Shown here piece by piece: positions 1-7,673 of a DNA stretch of 64,000 nt; the stretch's first letter is position 1, and each line of letters opens with the position of its first letter. The notes under the pieces were generated by a model, which had not been told where the DNA came from, did no database searches, and saw nothing but the letters and a program-made list of their open reading frames with translations. The position numbers and the translations under genes are program-made. Origin of the DNA: Oscillospiraceae bacterium (GTDB taxonomy: Bacteria > Bacillota > Clostridia > Oscillospirales > Oscillospiraceae); assembly GCA_020025595.1 (NCBI GenBank), contig JAHHRV010000006.1, forward strand, positions 62,001-126,000, read 5' to 3'.

Positions 1-601
1 AGAGAGAGGTTTCTTCCCTGTTGAAGACCTGAAGACTCTGCGTAAGATTGACAGCTATCTGCAGGGTCATCCCAATATGAACACCGTTCCCGGTGTAGAT
101 ATGTCTACCGGTTCTCTGGGTCAGGGTGTCAGCGTTGCTGCAGGCATGGCTCTGACTGCAAAGCTGCAGAAGAACCCCTGCCGTGTGTACACTCTGCTGG
201 GTGACGGCGAAATTCAGGAAGGCCAGGTATGGGAAGCCTGCATGTTTGCCAGCCACTACAAGCTGGATAACCTGTGCGTCATCATTGATAACAACGGCCT
301 GCAGATCGACGGCCGAATCGCCGATGTCATGAGTCCCTATCCCATCGTAGATAAGCTGGAGGCTTTTGGATTTGCTGTAGCTGCAGTTGACGGTCAGAAC
401 TTTAATGAACTGGAAGCAGCTTTCGCTCAGGCCAGAGCTACCAAGGGCAAGCCTTTCGCTATCGTTATGAAAACCACCAAGGGCAAGGGTGTCTCCTTCA
501 TGGAGGATCAGGCCGGCTGGCACGGCAAGGCTCCCAATGATGCTGAATACGAAATCGCCATGGCTGAGCTGAAGGCCGCTCTGGCAGAACTGGAGGCTTA
601 A
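1..601 (+). CDS. Transketolase, N-terminal subunit (5' partial)
   Basis: This is the thiamine-diphosphate-binding half of a two-gene transketolase, which moves two-carbon ketol units between sugar phosphates in the non-oxidative pentose phosphate pathway. The reading frame is open from base 2 to the window edge, so the true start lies upstream; the ATG at 77 is internal. The visible part has the MSTGSLGQG segment and the ThDP/Mg motif beginning GDGEIQEG and ending in IDNN. It ends in TAA three bases before the ATG of the C-terminal subunit, so the two are co-transcribed and probably form one enzyme. Split transketolases of this kind are common in Clostridia and archaea. A GGAGG inside the last codons serves the next gene. 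Confidence 0.95.
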   Translation, partial: ERGFFPVEDLKTLRKIDSYLQGHPNMNTVPGVDMSTGSLGQGVSVAAGMALTAKLQKNPCRVYTLLGDGEIQEGQVWEACMFASHYKLDNLCVIIDNNGLQIDGRIADVMSPYPIVDKLEAFGFAVAAVDGQNFNELEAAFAQARATKGKPFAIVMKTTKGKGVSFMEDQAGWHGKAPNDAEYEIAMAELKAALAELEA

Positions 602-604
602 ATT

Positions 605-1546
605 ATGGCAGAAGTTAAGAAAATTGCTACCCGTGAGGGTTATGGTCAGGCTCTTGTTGAATTGGGCAAAGAGCATGATAATCTGGTTGTATTTGATGCC
701 GACCTGGCCGGCTCTACTAAGACCGGTATGTTTAAGAAGGCATTCCCTGAGCGTCACTTTAACGCCGGTATTGCAGAAGCAGACATGATCTGCGCTGCTG
801 CCGGTGCTGCAGCAATGGGTATGGTTGCATTTGCATCTTCCTTTGCCATGTTTGCTGCCGGCCGCGCTTTCGAGCAGGTCCGCAACTCTGTTGGCTACCC
901 CCACCTCAATGTTAAGGTTGCTGCCACTCACGGCGGTATCTCTGTCGGCGAAGACGGTGCAAGCCACCAGTGCTGCGAGGATTTCGCTCTGATGCGTTCC
1001 ATCCCCGGCATGGTTGTCATGTCTCCTTCCGACAATGTGGAAGCCATCGCTGCTGTTAAGGCCGCTTATGAGCATGATGGCCCCGTGTACCTGCGTTTTG
1101 GTCGTCTGGCTGTGCCTGTGTTCCATGACGAGAAAACCTTCAAGTTCCAGATCGGCAAGGGTGAGATCCTGCGTGATGGCACCGATGTTGCAATCATCGC
1201 AAACGGCCTGATGGTAAACGAAGCTGTCATGGCTGCTGAAACTCTGGCTGCCAAGGGTATCAACGCCATGGTCGTCAACATCTGCACCATTAAGCCTCTG
1301 GACGAAGAAATTGTTTTGGAAGCTGCCAAGAAGTGCGGCAAGGTCATCACCTGCGAAGAGCACTCCATCATTGGTGGTCTGGGCGAAGCTGTTTGCTCTT
1401 TGCTGAGCGAAAAGCTTCCGACTCCTGTTCGCAGAATCGGCGTAAACGATGTGTTTGGCTGTTCCGGCCCTGCTCAGGAGCTGTTGAAGTACTATGGTCT
1501 GAGCGCTGAGCATATCGTAGAAGTCGCAGAAGACTTCTGCAAGTAA
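605..1546 (+). CDS. Transketolase, C-terminal subunit
   Basis: This 313-residue protein carries the pyrimidine-binding and C-terminal domains of transketolase and completes the enzyme started by the upstream gene. The segment FNAGIAEADM contains the conserved Glu that activates the ThDP aminopyrimidine ring, and the middle section (LPTPVRRIGVNDVFG near the C-terminus) matches the family. Length is normal for a stand-alone C-terminal subunit. It starts three bases after the upstream stop, with its GGAGG ribosome binding site inside the upstream gene, which suggests translational coupling. A strong hairpin terminator follows. The related DXP synthase and acetoin dehydrogenase beta families share the fold, but the paired N-terminal subunit supports transketolase. 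Confidence 0.94.
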   Translation: MAEVKKIATREGYGQALVELGKEHDNLVVFDADLAGSTKTGMFKKAFPERHFNAGIAEADMICAAAGAAAMGMVAFASSFAMFAAGRAFEQVRNSVGYPHLNVKVAATHGGISVGEDGASHQCCEDFALMRSIPGMVVMSPSDNVEAIAAVKAAYEHDGPVYLRFGRLAVPVFHDEKTFKFQIGKGEILRDGTDVAIIANGLMVNEAVMAAETLAAKGINAMVVNICTIKPLDEEIVLEAAKKCGKVITCEEHSIIGGLGEAVCSLLSEKLPTPVRRIGVNDVFGCSGPAQELLKYYGLSAEHIVEVAEDFCK

Positions 1547-1556
1547 GATAAATATC

Positions 1557-1595
1557 AAATAAAGCACTGCCAATGGCAGTGCTTTATTTTTATTC
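1557..1595. terminator. Bidirectional intrinsic terminator
   Basis: A perfect 15-bp stem (1557-1571 with 1575-1589, loop AAT) is followed by T-rich sequence on the plus strand and preceded by A-rich sequence that becomes a U tract on the minus strand. It sits between two convergent genes and probably serves both. Confidence 0.85.
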
Positions 1596-2993
1596 TCCGT
1601 GTTTTTCTTTCAGTGCAGCCACATTGGCATCCACCTGCTTTTTGTGCAGCGGATACCAGAACCACAGGATCAGCGCCAGCAGAGCAAACCCCGCCGCCGG
1701 AATCAGCGTAGAGATATTGTATATGCCGTTGACGATCCTTTCGTCGAAGGCTGTTTCCTGGGAGTAGCCAATGGCGCTGAGCAAGGCTCCTGACAGGCCT
1801 GCAGAGGCCGCCTGCCCTAGCTTCCGGGCAAAGGAATACAGCGCATATACGGATCCATCCTCCCGGACGCCGTTTTTCAGCTCTGAATAGTCAATTACAT
1901 CTGTAATCAGCGCCCAGGACACCATGTTGAAAAAGCCCAGTCCAAGCCAGCTCAGAGAAATCAGCGCCACATACACCCACACATTCGCAGGTCTCAAAAA
2001 GTACAGCACAACGCATACAGCCGCCGCCAGTATATTGGAAACAACGCTGAGCTCCGCCTTGCCATAGCGCAGGGATATGGGCTTTGTAAATGCAGCAGCA
2101 ATCAGCATGGTAATCAGCATGATGAATGTGGATGCAGACTGAGCCGCCGTGTTTCCGTAAAAATTCGGATACACATAATTCGCCATTGACTGCATGGTGA
2201 GCTGCGCCAGCAGCAGCACAATGGATGCAGCAATGATAGAAATCAGCGCTCTGTTCTTCAGCGCATTGGAAAGCATGGTCTTCAGCGAGTCATTGGCCCG
2301 CACGGAATCGGTGCGCTTCGGCCTGACCCGCTCCGTGGTCATATAATAGCACAGCAGATAGGACAGCACCGCAAACGCTGAAAAAATCCCTGCGATCATG
2401 GTAAACCGGGGGCCGTTCAGCACGGCTTTGCCCTCTATCGTGTCATAGGCAACCATAGGGATTCCCGCACCGACTGCCACGCCTGCAAGCGCTCCACCCA
2501 GACTGCGGTAGGTGGACAGAGACTGCCGGTCTCCTGGTTCCGGGGAAATCGCAGAAGCCATAGAACCGTAGGGAATATTGATGGAAGTATAGAAAATAGA
2601 GCCCCAAAGAATATAGGTCACAAACAGCCAGATGATCTTAAAAGCCATGGACTGCCCTGCCAGGGAGCTCTGATAAATCAGAAACGAGGAAATCGCCACT
2701 GGGCCGCACATTCTGCGAATCCAGGGCTTGAACTTCCCCGCCGGTGTGACCTTGCTGCGGTCACAGATTCTGCCCATGGCCACATCGGTAAATGCATCCA
2801 CGAACCGTGCAACCATCATCACAATGCCCACAACAAAGCCGTCCACGCCCATCACATCGGTATAGAACTTCAACAGAAAACTGGACGACAGGATAAATGT
2901 AAAATCGTTGCCAAAATCGCCGAGCAGATAGCCCAGTTTGTCACGGAACCCAAAAGGCCGTACCTCACCGCCATCATAATTCTTATTCGCCAA
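1590..2993 (-). CDS. GPH-family (MelB-like) sugar:cation symporter
   Basis: This 467-residue, 12-helix membrane protein belongs to the glycoside-pentoside-hexuronide:cation symporter family, which imports sugars or glycosides with Na+ or H+. The N-terminus FGFRDKLGYLLGDFGND is the family hallmark, and the first cytoplasmic loop contains the DAFTDVAMGRICDRS segment found in MelB-type carriers. The substrate cannot be told from sequence. The start is a TTG at 2991-2993, chosen because a GGGAGG ribosome binding site lies eight bases upstream and the protein starts right at the conserved N-terminus. It is separated from the next minus-strand gene by a terminator at 3093-3118, so it is likely a single-gene unit. 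Confidence 0.88.
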   Translation of the reverse strand: MANKNYDGGEVRPFGFRDKLGYLLGDFGNDFTFILSSSFLLKFYTDVMGVDGFVVGIVMMVARFVDAFTDVAMGRICDRSKVTPAGKFKPWIRRMCGPVAISSFLIYQSSLAGQSMAFKIIWLFVTYILWGSIFYTSINIPYGSMASAISPEPGDRQSLSTYRSLGGALAGVAVGAGIPMVAYDTIEGKAVLNGPRFTMIAGIFSAFAVLSYLLCYYMTTERVRPKRTDSVRANDSLKTMLSNALKNRALISIIAASIVLLLAQLTMQSMANYVYPNFYGNTAAQSASTFIMLITMLIAAAFTKPISLRYGKAELSVVSNILAAAVCVVLYFLRPANVWVYVALISLSWLGLGFFNMVSWALITDVIDYSELKNGVREDGSVYALYSFARKLGQAASAGLSGALLSAIGYSQETAFDERIVNGIYNISTLIPAAGFALLALILWFWYPLHKKQVDANVAALKEKHGE

Positions 2994-3084
2994 AGTGCAA
3001 ACCTCCCTGTGTTCACAGCATCCCTATCGGATGATTGTTCATTGCACACATTGTTTGCATTTTGTTCCAGAATATACAAGAAAA

Positions 3085-3118
3085 AATAAAAGCCCCGGAA
3101 TGAATCATCATTCCGGGG
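3085..3118 (-). terminator. Intrinsic terminator after the glycerophosphodiesterase gene
   Basis: An 11-bp GC-rich stem (3093-3103 with 3108-3118, loop ATCA) is followed on the minus strand by CTTTTATTTTTTC. It ends the MFS-glycerophosphodiesterase transcript. Confidence 0.85.
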
Positions 3119-3126
3119 TCTGTGTT

Positions 3127-3933
3127 TCATGGTCTGAAGCCTTCAAAAATGGGGAGCCAGCCTTCTTCCACAGCCGTATCATAATCAGCCTTGGATTTCA
3201 GCGTCCAGGATACGCCGGGAATTTTCCACAGCTTCCTGCAAAGTCTGTTGCTAAGTGTCTTGCGGTCGCCATATTCATAGGCGATAAAATCCGGTGTTGC
3301 CAGGAAATTTTCCAGATTGAATCTCAGAAAAAACTTGAGGATTCCGGGCAGCGGAGATTTGGGATCTTTCATGTAGTTATAGGATAACTGTCCGCGGATC
3401 AGATCCGGGCGGTGCTTTTTCAGCCATATGACACATCTGGGGTCAAAGGACTCCAGGCAGTACACGCCGTTATAGTGATCCAGCACATCGCAGACCGTCT
3501 GGCACAGCTTCGCCGCATTGTTATCGGTCTTCAGCTCAATAATCAGCGGAGCCTTTCCATCAAAGACCTCCAGCACCTGCTGGAATGTGGGAATGACCTG
3601 CTGGGTGCCGTGAAGGTGGTACTGGGTCAGCTGCTCCACCGTCAGATCTTCGATCTTGCCCTTCACACCGGTCATGCGCTCCAGATTGGAATCGTGCATA
3701 ATGCCCAGTCCGCCGTCAGACAGCAGGTGCACATCAAATTCTGCACCATAGCCGTTGTCCACGGCTGCCTGAAACGCTGCCAGAGAATTTTCGGGGATTT
3801 CCTCTCCATGCAGGCCCCGATGTGCATATTTCCAGCCCATCAGCTTTGCAAGTCCGGGATGTCCCACACGACCTCTCAGCGAAAGCACATACAGCACCGC
3901 CAGAACGATCAGTGCCACAATCAACCATTTCAT
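3127..3933 (-). CDS. Glycerophosphodiester phosphodiesterase
   Basis: This 268-residue protein hydrolyses glycerophosphodiesters to glycerol-3-phosphate and an alcohol. It starts with one hydrophobic segment (residues about 2-18) that can anchor it in the membrane, followed by a GDPD TIM barrel. The diagnostic motifs are present: AHRGLHG with PENSLAAF near residue 40, EFDVHLLSDG with the metal-binding Glu and Asp, and the catalytic His in GIMHDSNLERMTG. It lies 18 bases downstream of an MFS gene on the same strand and shares its transcript, so the carrier may supply a related substrate, but that is inference. A terminator follows directly. Confidence 0.92.
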   Translation of the reverse strand: MKWLIVALIVLAVLYVLSLRGRVGHPGLAKLMGWKYAHRGLHGEEIPENSLAAFQAAVDNGYGAEFDVHLLSDGGLGIMHDSNLERMTGVKGKIEDLTVEQLTQYHLHGTQQVIPTFQQVLEVFDGKAPLIIELKTDNNAAKLCQTVCDVLDHYNGVYCLESFDPRCVIWLKKHRPDLIRGQLSYNYMKDPKSPLPGILKFFLRFNLENFLATPDFIAYEYGDRKTLSNRLCRKLWKIPGVSWTLKSKADYDTAVEEGWLPIFEGFRP

Positions 3934-3951
3934 AACGAGAAATACACCTTC

Positions 3952-5271
3952 TTAATCATCGATATCGAATGCTTCCAGTCCCTTTTTGGCCTCCACCTTG
4001 TTGTCACCGTGCTTCACGAAGCCCATGGTAACGAACGAAGCCGCTGCAAAAAATGCGGCATAAGGGAACAGAGTCTTGTATCCCACATTGTTCAGCAGGA
4101 ATCCGGCAACTACCGGAGTCATGATCTGAGCAGACATAGAGAATGTATAGTACAGTCCCGTGAATTTACCCACTTCGCTGCCCTTACACATTTCAACGAC
4201 CATGGGCAGGCTGTTGACATTGATGGCGGCCCAAGCGATGCCAACCATCAGGAACAGAACCAGCAGCACGGGAGAGAAATGATCCGTGAGCAGAGTGAAG
4301 ACAAATCCAAGGGCAAAACTGGAAGCCAGAAGAATGGTGCCGAAACGAATGGTGCGGCGGCGGCCGAATTTACTTGCCACATTGCCAACGGGGATATAGC
4401 TGACAATTGCACCGGCGGTAGCCACCGTCAGGCACATATTGGAATTACCCAGAGACATATGCCACATCCGCTGGGCGTAGACGCTGAACCAGGTGGTCAC
4501 GCCGTTGTATGCGATATACCACAGTGCAATGGACATCAGCAAAAATGCCAGACTCTTCTTGACGCTGCGGGGCATCTGCTCGCCTTCCTCGGTAACCTGC
4601 ATCAGGTTGTCCTCGGGATGAGCCTGTTCATATGCCAGCTGCTCAGCAGTCAGCTTCGGCTCGTTCACGCAGGTCATCACAATGATGACTGCAAGAATCA
4701 TAATTCCGCCCACAATGGCAAACAGCGGGAAATAGCTGACATATGTATCGGAATGGGTGGTGTACAGGAAAGTCGTAATCAGCAGATACAGGACACCGCC
4801 CAGAGCGCCCATCAGATTGATGATGGCATTGGCCTTGGAGCGCAGAGGCTTGGGTGTCACATCGGGCATCAGCGCAACTGCCGGAGAGCGGTAGGTTCCC
4901 ATTGCAATCAGCAGCAGCGCCAGAACAACAATAAATGTGGTCAGCTTTGCTGTGGAGGGCACTGCATGGTAACTGTCAGCAATCAAAGGAAGTCCCAGCA
5001 TAAGTACCACTGCAGTCAGTGTTCCGAACAGGATAAATGGTCTGCGTTTTCCCATTTTGCTGGTACAGCGGTCAGACAGGCCGCCAAACAGCGGCAGCAG
5101 GAACAGCGCCAGCAGATTATCCGCAGCCATGATCAGTCCGGAAATTGCCTCATTTACATGGAATGTATTGGTCAGGATCAATGGGATCAGGTTGTCGTAC
5201 ATCTGCCAGAAAGCACAGATCGACAAAAATGCAAATCCCACCAGGTATGTGCGTTTGGTATCGAGTTTCAT
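3952..5271 (-). CDS. MFS transporter (SLC45/sucrose-carrier-like)
   Basis: This 439-residue protein has about 12 predicted membrane segments and the MFS loop GGLSDRCTSKMGKRRPF after helix 2, a pattern typical of the GPH/SLC45-like group of sugar carriers. I place the start at the ATG at 5269-5271 because an AGGAGG site lies seven to eight bases upstream; an in-frame upstream ATG would add 21 residues with no ribosome binding site. It is followed after 18 bases by the glycerophosphodiesterase gene. The substrate is unknown. A strongly acidic Asp-Asp C-terminus and a long cytoplasmic loop near residue 220 are visible but not diagnostic. Confidence 0.85.
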   Translation of the reverse strand: MKLDTKRTYLVGFAFLSICAFWQMYDNLIPLILTNTFHVNEAISGLIMAADNLLALFLLPLFGGLSDRCTSKMGKRRPFILFGTLTAVVLMLGLPLIADSYHAVPSTAKLTTFIVVLALLLIAMGTYRSPAVALMPDVTPKPLRSKANAIINLMGALGGVLYLLITTFLYTTHSDTYVSYFPLFAIVGGIMILAVIIVMTCVNEPKLTAEQLAYEQAHPEDNLMQVTEEGEQMPRSVKKSLAFLLMSIALWYIAYNGVTTWFSVYAQRMWHMSLGNSNMCLTVATAGAIVSYIPVGNVASKFGRRRTIRFGTILLASSFALGFVFTLLTDHFSPVLLVLFLMVGIAWAAINVNSLPMVVEMCKGSEVGKFTGLYYTFSMSAQIMTPVVAGFLLNNVGYKTLFPYAAFFAAASFVTMGFVKHGDNKVEAKKGLEAFDIDD

Positions 5272-5616
5272 AGAAAGCCTCCTATCAGCCCTTGCCGAAT
5301 CGTAGTATACAAGATTTATTATACTTGAATTCACCAGAAAGTCCAGTATTTGATTATTTCCGGACAGCTGTCCTGGTGTATTGGCTACAGATATTCCTAT
5401 CGGGAATATTCGGTATTATGCTGTTTCAATATCCATTTTTCGGATAACTTCGACTCAAATATGATATTTCATACAAATCATACGGAAAATACACGGTCTT
5501 TTGTCTTCTTTGCCAATTGCGATGGTCTTGGAAACCGAGTAGAATAAGACTGTATGTTATATTGGCGTAATATTTTTTAGAGATTTATTTTTATCTTTCT
5601 TCAGGGGGCATGATTC
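5272..5616. other. Intergenic region with divergent promoters
   Basis: This 345-base AT-rich stretch holds no convincing gene. It separates the minus-strand MFS operon from the plus-strand PurF-like gene. On the minus strand TATAAT and TATACT hexamers lie just upstream of the MFS ribosome binding site. On the plus strand there is a good promoter at 5517-5545, and two copies of a TTCGG-centred motif (about 5406-5418 and 5436-5448) that resemble half a PurR box but are in direct orientation. Confidence 0.5.
5517..5545 (+). promoter_or_regulatory. Promoter of the PurF-like gene
   Basis: TTGCGA and TAGAAT are separated by 17 bases, giving a sigma-A type promoter about 70 bases upstream of the start codon. 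Confidence 0.55.
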
Positions 5617-7038
5617 ATGGGCGGTTTCTTTGGCGCGATTGCCAAGCAGGATGTAGCAATGGATGTATTCTTCGGTGTAGACTATCACTCTCACCTTGGA
5701 ACACGCAGAGCAGGTATGGTTCTGTATGACGAGGAACTTGGTTTTCAGCGCCAGATCCACAGCATTGAAAATACACCTTTCCGAACCAAATTCGAAAAGG
5801 ATATGGAAGAGTTTAAGGGCCATGTCGGCATGGGCTGTATCAGTGATACGGATCCTCAGCCTCTTCTGGTGCGTTCTCACCTGGGCCTGTATGCAATTTC
5901 CTGCGTTGGCATCATCAACAATTCCGAAGAACTGATCAGCACCTATTTCTCTGACCATAATCACCAGTTTATGGCTATGAGCTCCGGTAAAATCAACGGA
6001 ACCGAGCTGCTGGCTGCCCTGATCAACCAGAAAGATGATCTGGTTTCCGGTATCCAGTATGCACAGGAAAAAATCGAAGGCTCTGCAACCATTCTGATTA
6101 TGACCAAGGATTATATCCTTGCTGCCAGAGACAGACTGGGCCGTCTGCCTGTGATCATCGGCAAGCGTGAGGATGCTCACTGCGTTTCCTTTGAATCCTT
6201 TGCCTACCACAAGCTGGGCTATGAAGACTGCTATGAGCTGGGCCCCAAGGAAATTGTAAAAATCACCGCCGACGATTACGAAATCATGGCTCCCGCCGGT
6301 AAAGACATGAAAATCTGCGGCTTCCTGTGGACTTACTACGGTTACCCCAACTCCAATTACGAAGGCGTAAATGTGGAGATCATGCGCTATCGCAACGGCG
6401 AAATCATGGCTCGTGACGATAAGAAGCGCGGCCTTGCTCAGGATGTGGACTATGTCTGCGGCGTTCCCGATTCCGGTATTCCTCATGCAATCGGCTATGC
6501 CAACGAAAGCCACGCAAAATTTGCCCGTCCTTTCGTAAAATACACCCCCACCTGGCCCCGTTCCTTTATGCCTTCCAATCAGGCAATGCGCAATCAGGTT
6601 GCAAAAATGAAGCAGATTCCCGTTCCCGAACTGATTCAGGACAAAAAGCTGCTGTTCGTAGATGATTCCATCGTCCGTGGTACTCAGCTGCGGGAGACCG
6701 TCGAATTCCTGTACGAAAGCGGTGCCAAGGAAGTACATATGCGTTCTGCATGTCCCCCCATCATGTATGGCTGTAAGTACCTGAATTTCTCCAGCTCCAA
6801 GTCTGAAATGGAACTGCTGACCCGCAGCACCGTTCAGGAGCTTGAAGGTGACGAAGGCCAGAAGCATCTGGAGGAATATGCCGACGCAAACACCGAGCGT
6901 GGTCAGTGTATGCTGGCATCCATCTGCAAGAAGTTTGGCTTTGCATCTCTGGGCTATCAGAGTCTGGAGGGTGCGCTGGAGGCCATCGGTATCGATCCTG
7001 AAAAGATCTGCACCTACTGCTGGACCGGCAAGGAATAA
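5617..7038 (+). CDS. PurF-like amidophosphoribosyltransferase paralogue lacking the catalytic cysteine
   Basis: The 473-residue protein has the PurF layout: an N-terminal Ntn glutaminase-like domain (about 1-240) and a C-terminal type I phosphoribosyltransferase domain with the PRPP loop VDDSIVRGT at about 348-356 and the VPDSG motif near 288. True PurF starts Cys-Gly after Met processing, and that Cys is the glutaminase nucleophile. Here the sequence starts MGGFFG, so the nucleophile is missing; no upstream in-frame start restores it, and an AGGGGG ribosome binding site precedes this ATG. The C-terminal CTYC (465-468) resembles the Fe-S ligand pair of Bacillus PurF. It may be an ammonia-dependent enzyme, a regulator, or something else. 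It stands alone between a promoter and a terminator, 16 kb from the purine operon. Confidence 0.85.
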   Translation: MGGFFGAIAKQDVAMDVFFGVDYHSHLGTRRAGMVLYDEELGFQRQIHSIENTPFRTKFEKDMEEFKGHVGMGCISDTDPQPLLVRSHLGLYAISCVGIINNSEELISTYFSDHNHQFMAMSSGKINGTELLAALINQKDDLVSGIQYAQEKIEGSATILIMTKDYILAARDRLGRLPVIIGKREDAHCVSFESFAYHKLGYEDCYELGPKEIVKITADDYEIMAPAGKDMKICGFLWTYYGYPNSNYEGVNVEIMRYRNGEIMARDDKKRGLAQDVDYVCGVPDSGIPHAIGYANESHAKFARPFVKYTPTWPRSFMPSNQAMRNQVAKMKQIPVPELIQDKKLLFVDDSIVRGTQLRETVEFLYESGAKEVHMRSACPPIMYGCKYLNFSSSKSEMELLTRSTVQELEGDEGQKHLEEYADANTERGQCMLASICKKFGFASLGYQSLEGALEAIGIDPEKICTYCWTGKE

Positions 7039-7047
7039 ATAAAACAC

Positions 7048-7086
7048 AACCCCCGAAGAAGCACTGCACTTCTTCGGGGGTTTTCT
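7048..7086. terminator. Bidirectional intrinsic terminator
   Basis: A 14-bp stem (7048-7061 with 7069-7082) is followed by TTTTCTT on the plus strand and by an A-rich leader that reads as U-rich on the minus strand. It sits between the convergent PurF-like and nitroreductase genes. Confidence 0.9.
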
Positions 7087-7613
7087 TATTGATAATCCAC
7101 CAGATCTTCGAGATCTCTGCGTTTTTTCTTTCGCAGCGGGTCGCCTTCTTTGGCATACCCCAGTGCAATCACCAGACGCACCGGCGTATTCAGGCTGCAT
7201 ATTTTTCGGATTTTTCCATCATCCAGCCAGCCCAGAATGCAGCTGCACAGGCCTTGTGCCGTTGCTTCTGCGGTCAGATACGCAACCGCAATACCGATGT
7301 CGATGGAGCGGTAATCATTTGCCTTGACCCGGGCGCCCAGGGCTGCCGTCTTATTGTAGGATGCCTCCGACACCACAATCATCACCGGAGCCTGGGATGT
7401 AAACTTGTTCATCCCCATCCCCTGAGTGGCGGCTGCGACCTGCTGTGCGGTCTGTCCCCGGCACACCGTGAAGTGATAGGGCTGGGAATTACAGGCCGAG
7501 GGTGCCAGTCTGGCAGCCTCCAGAACACGGTTCAGCTTTTCCTCTTCCACCATTCTGGATTCATCATAGGCCCGGCAGCTCTGTCTTGCGTTTGCAATTT
7601 CCATAAAGTCCAT
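7086..7613 (-). CDS. Nitroreductase-family FMN oxidoreductase
   Basis: This 175-residue protein belongs to the nitroreductase family of FMN-dependent NAD(P)H oxidoreductases. The N-terminal ARQSCRAYDES corresponds to the family's R-x-S-x-R-x-[YF] phosphate-binding motif, APSACNSQPYHF is the second FMN-binding motif, and IDIGIAVAYLTAEATAQGL-CSCILGW matches the central helix and FMN contact region. The start at 7611-7613 is preceded by AGGAGG. The physiological substrate is unknown; such enzymes can reduce nitroaromatics, quinones or flavins. The C-terminus is rich in Lys/Arg (LRKKKRRDLEDLV), as in many clostridial members. A terminator follows. Confidence 0.9.
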   Translation of the reverse strand: MDFMEIANARQSCRAYDESRMVEEEKLNRVLEAARLAPSACNSQPYHFTVCRGQTAQQVAAATQGMGMNKFTSQAPVMIVVSEASYNKTAALGARVKANDYRSIDIGIAVAYLTAEATAQGLCSCILGWLDDGKIRKICSLNTPVRLVIALGYAKEGDPLRKKKRRDLEDLVDYQ

Positions 7614-7636
7614 ATAGATTCCTCCTGTATTTGCGC

Positions 7637-7665
7637 AAAGGGACACATCCGCAGATGTGTCCCTT
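7637..7665 (-). terminator. Hairpin after the parvulin foldase gene
   Basis: A 12-bp stem, AAGGGACACATC paired with GATGTGTCCCTT, lies just past the stop codon of the parvulin gene. Its U tract on the minus strand is short, so termination may be weak and the nitroreductase gene may be partly co-transcribed. Confidence 0.5.
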
Positions 7666-7673
7666 CATCATTT

